DNA of 64,000 nucleotides from Palsa-504 sp963847965 (GTDB lineage: Bacteria; Actinomycetota; Actinomycetes; Streptosporangiales; Streptosporangiaceae). The position numbers and the translations under genes are program-made. The notes beneath the pieces were generated by a model, which ran no database searches, had not been told where the DNA came from, and saw only the letters and a list, made by a program, of their open reading frames with translations. Each line of letters opens with the position of its first letter. Positions within the stretch are counted from its first letter, which is position 1. Positions 62,043-64,000 of the stretch are shown in pieces. Where the stretch lies: positions 1-64,000 of the forward strand of contig CAWKCG010000021.1 of assembly GCA_963847965.1 (NCBI GenBank), read 5' to 3'.

Positions 62043-62918
62043 TCATGCCGGGACTGTGCTCCGGCTCCAGGGTCCGCAGGGGTCGTGGCCGGCGGCGAAG
62101 CCTGCGGCCTCGGCCAGGTGCGCGGCGTCAGCGAAGCCGGCCGCCAGCGCGGCCGGGTCGTGGGCGTCGCTGGCGAAGGTAATGGCCTGGCCGCCTTCTT
62201 GCCGCCACCAGGTCAGGATCAGGGGGTGCAGCGGCACCTTGGTGCTGACTTCGAGGACTTTCCCGGCGCTGGCCAGGGTCCGCAGCACGTGCCGGTACTC
62301 ATCCTGGAACTCCCACGGGTCGTAGGGTCTGGCCTCTTGCGGCCAGCGGCGGACCGGGTAGTCGATGTGGGCCAGGACCTCGAAGGCGTCGAACTGGCTG
62401 ATCAGTGCGGCGGTTTCGGCCAGGTAGCCGCGCAGGACCTGGGCCGGGGCCTGGTCACCGAACCGGCCGGAGACCTCGGTGAAGCCCGTGCCGGCCGGCG
62501 CGGAGTGCACGGCGGCCAGGACCCGGTCGAAGCCGCCGTCGCGCAGCAGGGCCGCGGCCCGGCCGCCGTGCCAGTGGGGTTCGCTCAGCTCGACCCCGGA
62601 CAAGATGCGCAGGCCCGGGAACCGTTCCCGGCAGCGGCGCAGGCAGTCCTGGTAGCCGTCCAGGTCGAGCGCGGGCGGGGTCAGCACCCCGTCGCTGACC
62701 AGCGGACGCCACTGGCCGGGGATCTCCCGGCCGGGCCGCAGCGACCACGCAGTGAAGTCGGCGTGCTCGGTGAACGCCACCGCGGGCAGGCCGATCTCCA
62801 CCGCGCGCTGGCAGGTGCCCTCCATCGATCCGGCCAATGCGTCCCACGACCACTGGCTATGCACATGGCTATCGGGCGGCAGCACGGCAGGCCCGGTATC
62901 CGGTCCCGTGTTCGTCAC
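62043..62918 (-). CDS. PHP domain phosphoesterase (histidinol-phosphatase-like)
   Basis: 291 residues. DSHVHSQWSWDALAGSMEGT has the H-x-H start of PHP domains, VAFTEHADFTAWSL the next metal ligands, SGVELSEPHWH the following Glu and His, and FEVLAHIDYPVRRWP with ASDAHDPAALAAGFADAAHL the last ones. All metal sites are present. HisJ-type histidinol phosphatase is the nearest match, but no his genes are nearby. Confidence 0.9.
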   Translation of the reverse strand: MTNTGPDTGPAVLPPDSHVHSQWSWDALAGSMEGTCQRAVEIGLPAVAFTEHADFTAWSLRPGREIPGQWRPLVSDGVLTPPALDLDGYQDCLRRCRERFPGLRILSGVELSEPHWHGGRAAALLRDGGFDRVLAAVHSAPAGTGFTEVSGRFGDQAPAQVLRGYLAETAALISQFDAFEVLAHIDYPVRRWPQEARPYDPWEFQDEYRHVLRTLASAGKVLEVSTKVPLHPLILTWWRQEGGQAITFASDAHDPAALAAGFADAAHLAEAAGFAAGHDPCGPWSRSTVPA

Positions 62919-63255
62919 CAGACCATGATCGGCCCTAACCGCGGGGGAAGGTCAACTCAGGCACCTGGCACCAGGACGCCTGCCAGACGGGGCTGAACAA
63001 CCGGAAGCTGGCGCGTGCGGGCGACACGAAGTGGTCAGCTGAACGACGAAATTTTGACCGAAAGGTCGCCACACGGCTGAGTGTTTACCCTACGCGCCGT
63101 CTGGTGTCAGGTGTGGCGATCCGGGTCGGCCTTGGGCACGCCGGGCCTGTTGCGCTATAGAAGCAATGGAACCCTGGTAGGCCCGGGCTATTCGTTACCG
63201 AACAGGGCTCAGGCTCGCCGGGTCCCGGCCGGCCAGGTCCGCACCGGGCGGCCGG
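62919..63255. other. Intergenic, no gene seen
   Basis: About 340 bases between the upstream side of the PHP gene and the end of the HNH gene. I see no gene and no strong hairpin with a T-run; the promoter of the PHP gene should be in its first 100 bases. Confidence 0.45.
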
Positions 63256-64000
63256 TTACCCGGGTCCCGGTGGGCTGTGGCTCCGAATGATCTTGCCGTT
63301 CGGGCTGCTGGCCTGGCTGGTGCCGTCCGGGTGTACGGTCAGCTGCCAGCTGAGCTGGTGCAGCAGCACGTGATGATGCCAGTGACAGCCGCCTTTGAGG
63401 TTGAACAGGCTGGTGGGGCCGCCGTCGGCGCGGTGGATCACATGGTGCGGCTCGCACGCCGAGGCCGGCTGGTCGCAGCCGCCGGGGTAACCGCAGCCCT
63501 GGTCCCGCAGCGCGACCAGACGGCGAAGATGCACGGGAATGTCGTCGGTCTGCCCGACATCCAAGGGCAGGGAGGGCCCGTTCAGGCCCTTGCCGAGCAG
63601 GTGACGGCGCAAGAAGGAGGCGACCCCGCCGGGGCCGGAGACGATCTGGATGACGGTGGCCAGGATCTGGTGCTCGAGCATGGCCAGCACCTGCGCGGCC
63701 GTCCCGGCACCCTGCTCCGATTCTGGGGCGGCGGCCTGGCTGGGCCTGCGCCGGCCCCGTTGCTTCGCCGGGGTCGGTGCCGTCCGGTGTGCCCGCGCTG
63801 ACCCCGACGTCCGCGCCGTCGCTGGCGTGGGCGTGGCTGCGGATCCGGTCGTATTGGACGCACACGGTGATGAGCTGCTCGATCGCGCCGGGGTCCAGGT
63901 CGCCGACCACCACCGGGATGATCATCGCCTCACACGCCACCGCCCGGGCCGCGTCGCCCTCCAGCCAGGCGCCGCCGTCGCTGGGACCGACCGAGGCGGC
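63256..64000 (-). CDS. DUF222/HNH endonuclease, C-terminal part, cut by window edge; apparent frame change at about 63700-63800
   Basis: The last 145 codons contain the HNH motif: CGYPGGCDQPASACEPHHVI, HRADGGPTSLFNL, then CHWHHHVLLHQLSWQL. The upstream part of the window, in another frame, reads MIIPVVVGDLDPGAIEQLIT and VCVQYDRIRSHAHASDGADV, which is the end of a DUF222 domain. One extra base somewhere in 63700-63800 would join them. Such DUF222-HNH proteins are present in many copies in actinomycetes and may be homing-type or retron/intein-free nucleases of unknown use. Confidence 0.75.

Overview
The DNA is very GC-rich with strong third-position GC bias. The gene families present (XRE/DUF5753 with DUF397 and an RsbW-like ATPase, DUF2637, DUF6247, DUF1707, DUF222/HNH, nSTAND1-WD40) point to an actinomycete, probably a Streptomyces/Streptosporangiales-type filamentous bacterium. 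I could not assign a genus. No rRNA, tRNA or CRISPR array was recognised.

Layout. (1) 1-3522 is chromosomal: an MFS exporter cut by the window edge, a divergent ArsR regulator and a GH39 glycosidase. (2) About 3597-23316 looks like a mobile or defence island. It holds a low-GC repeat-bearing gene fused onto the tail of a mobC gene, a MobA-type relaxase, a DUF4238-like protein, an XRE/ImmA-IrrE/PIN-like trio behind a perfect palindrome, a five-gene SMC/TOPRIM operon related to Wadjet (9482-16390), an XRE-DUF397-ATPase cassette, a DUF2637 pair, an ABC ATPase with a truncated permease, VapBC and a HicB-like protein. (3) 23500-36537 carries a nitrilase/alpha-beta hydrolase fusion, an FAD oxidoreductase, a secreted FnIII protein, a large nSTAND1-WD40 protein, an SIS protein, GlgC and a proline racemase remnant. 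(4) 36775-47278 has DinB/DUF664, a rifampin phosphotransferase-like enzyme, DUF6247, SnoaL-like, an MDR oxidoreductase, a cluster of DnaA-box-like sites, an autoregulated ArsR-MFS pair and small conserved proteins. (5) 47367-62918 has a secreted phosphoesterase, a Rieske oxygenase, a decayed glutathione peroxidase, a livKHMGF uptake operon, OsmC, a class V aminotransferase, a threonine dehydratase-like enzyme, an ornithine cyclodeaminase-like enzyme, an aldo/keto reductase, a metallo-beta-lactamase-fold protein and a PHP phosphoesterase. (6) The right edge cuts a DUF222/HNH endonuclease gene.

The most interesting system is the translationally coupled operon on the minus strand: kleisin-like, two different small winged-helix-like proteins, an SMC-like ATPase and a TOPRIM nuclease. 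This is the Wadjet/MksBEFG design with one extra small subunit, and it lies tail-to-tail with the XRE/ImmA-IrrE/PIN-like trio and close to a relaxase.

A caution applies throughout. At least nine genes are each interrupted by one- or two-step frame changes, and most of these can be repaired by a single base in a short homopolymer. Either the sequence contains indel errors or several genes are really broken. I mark each case.
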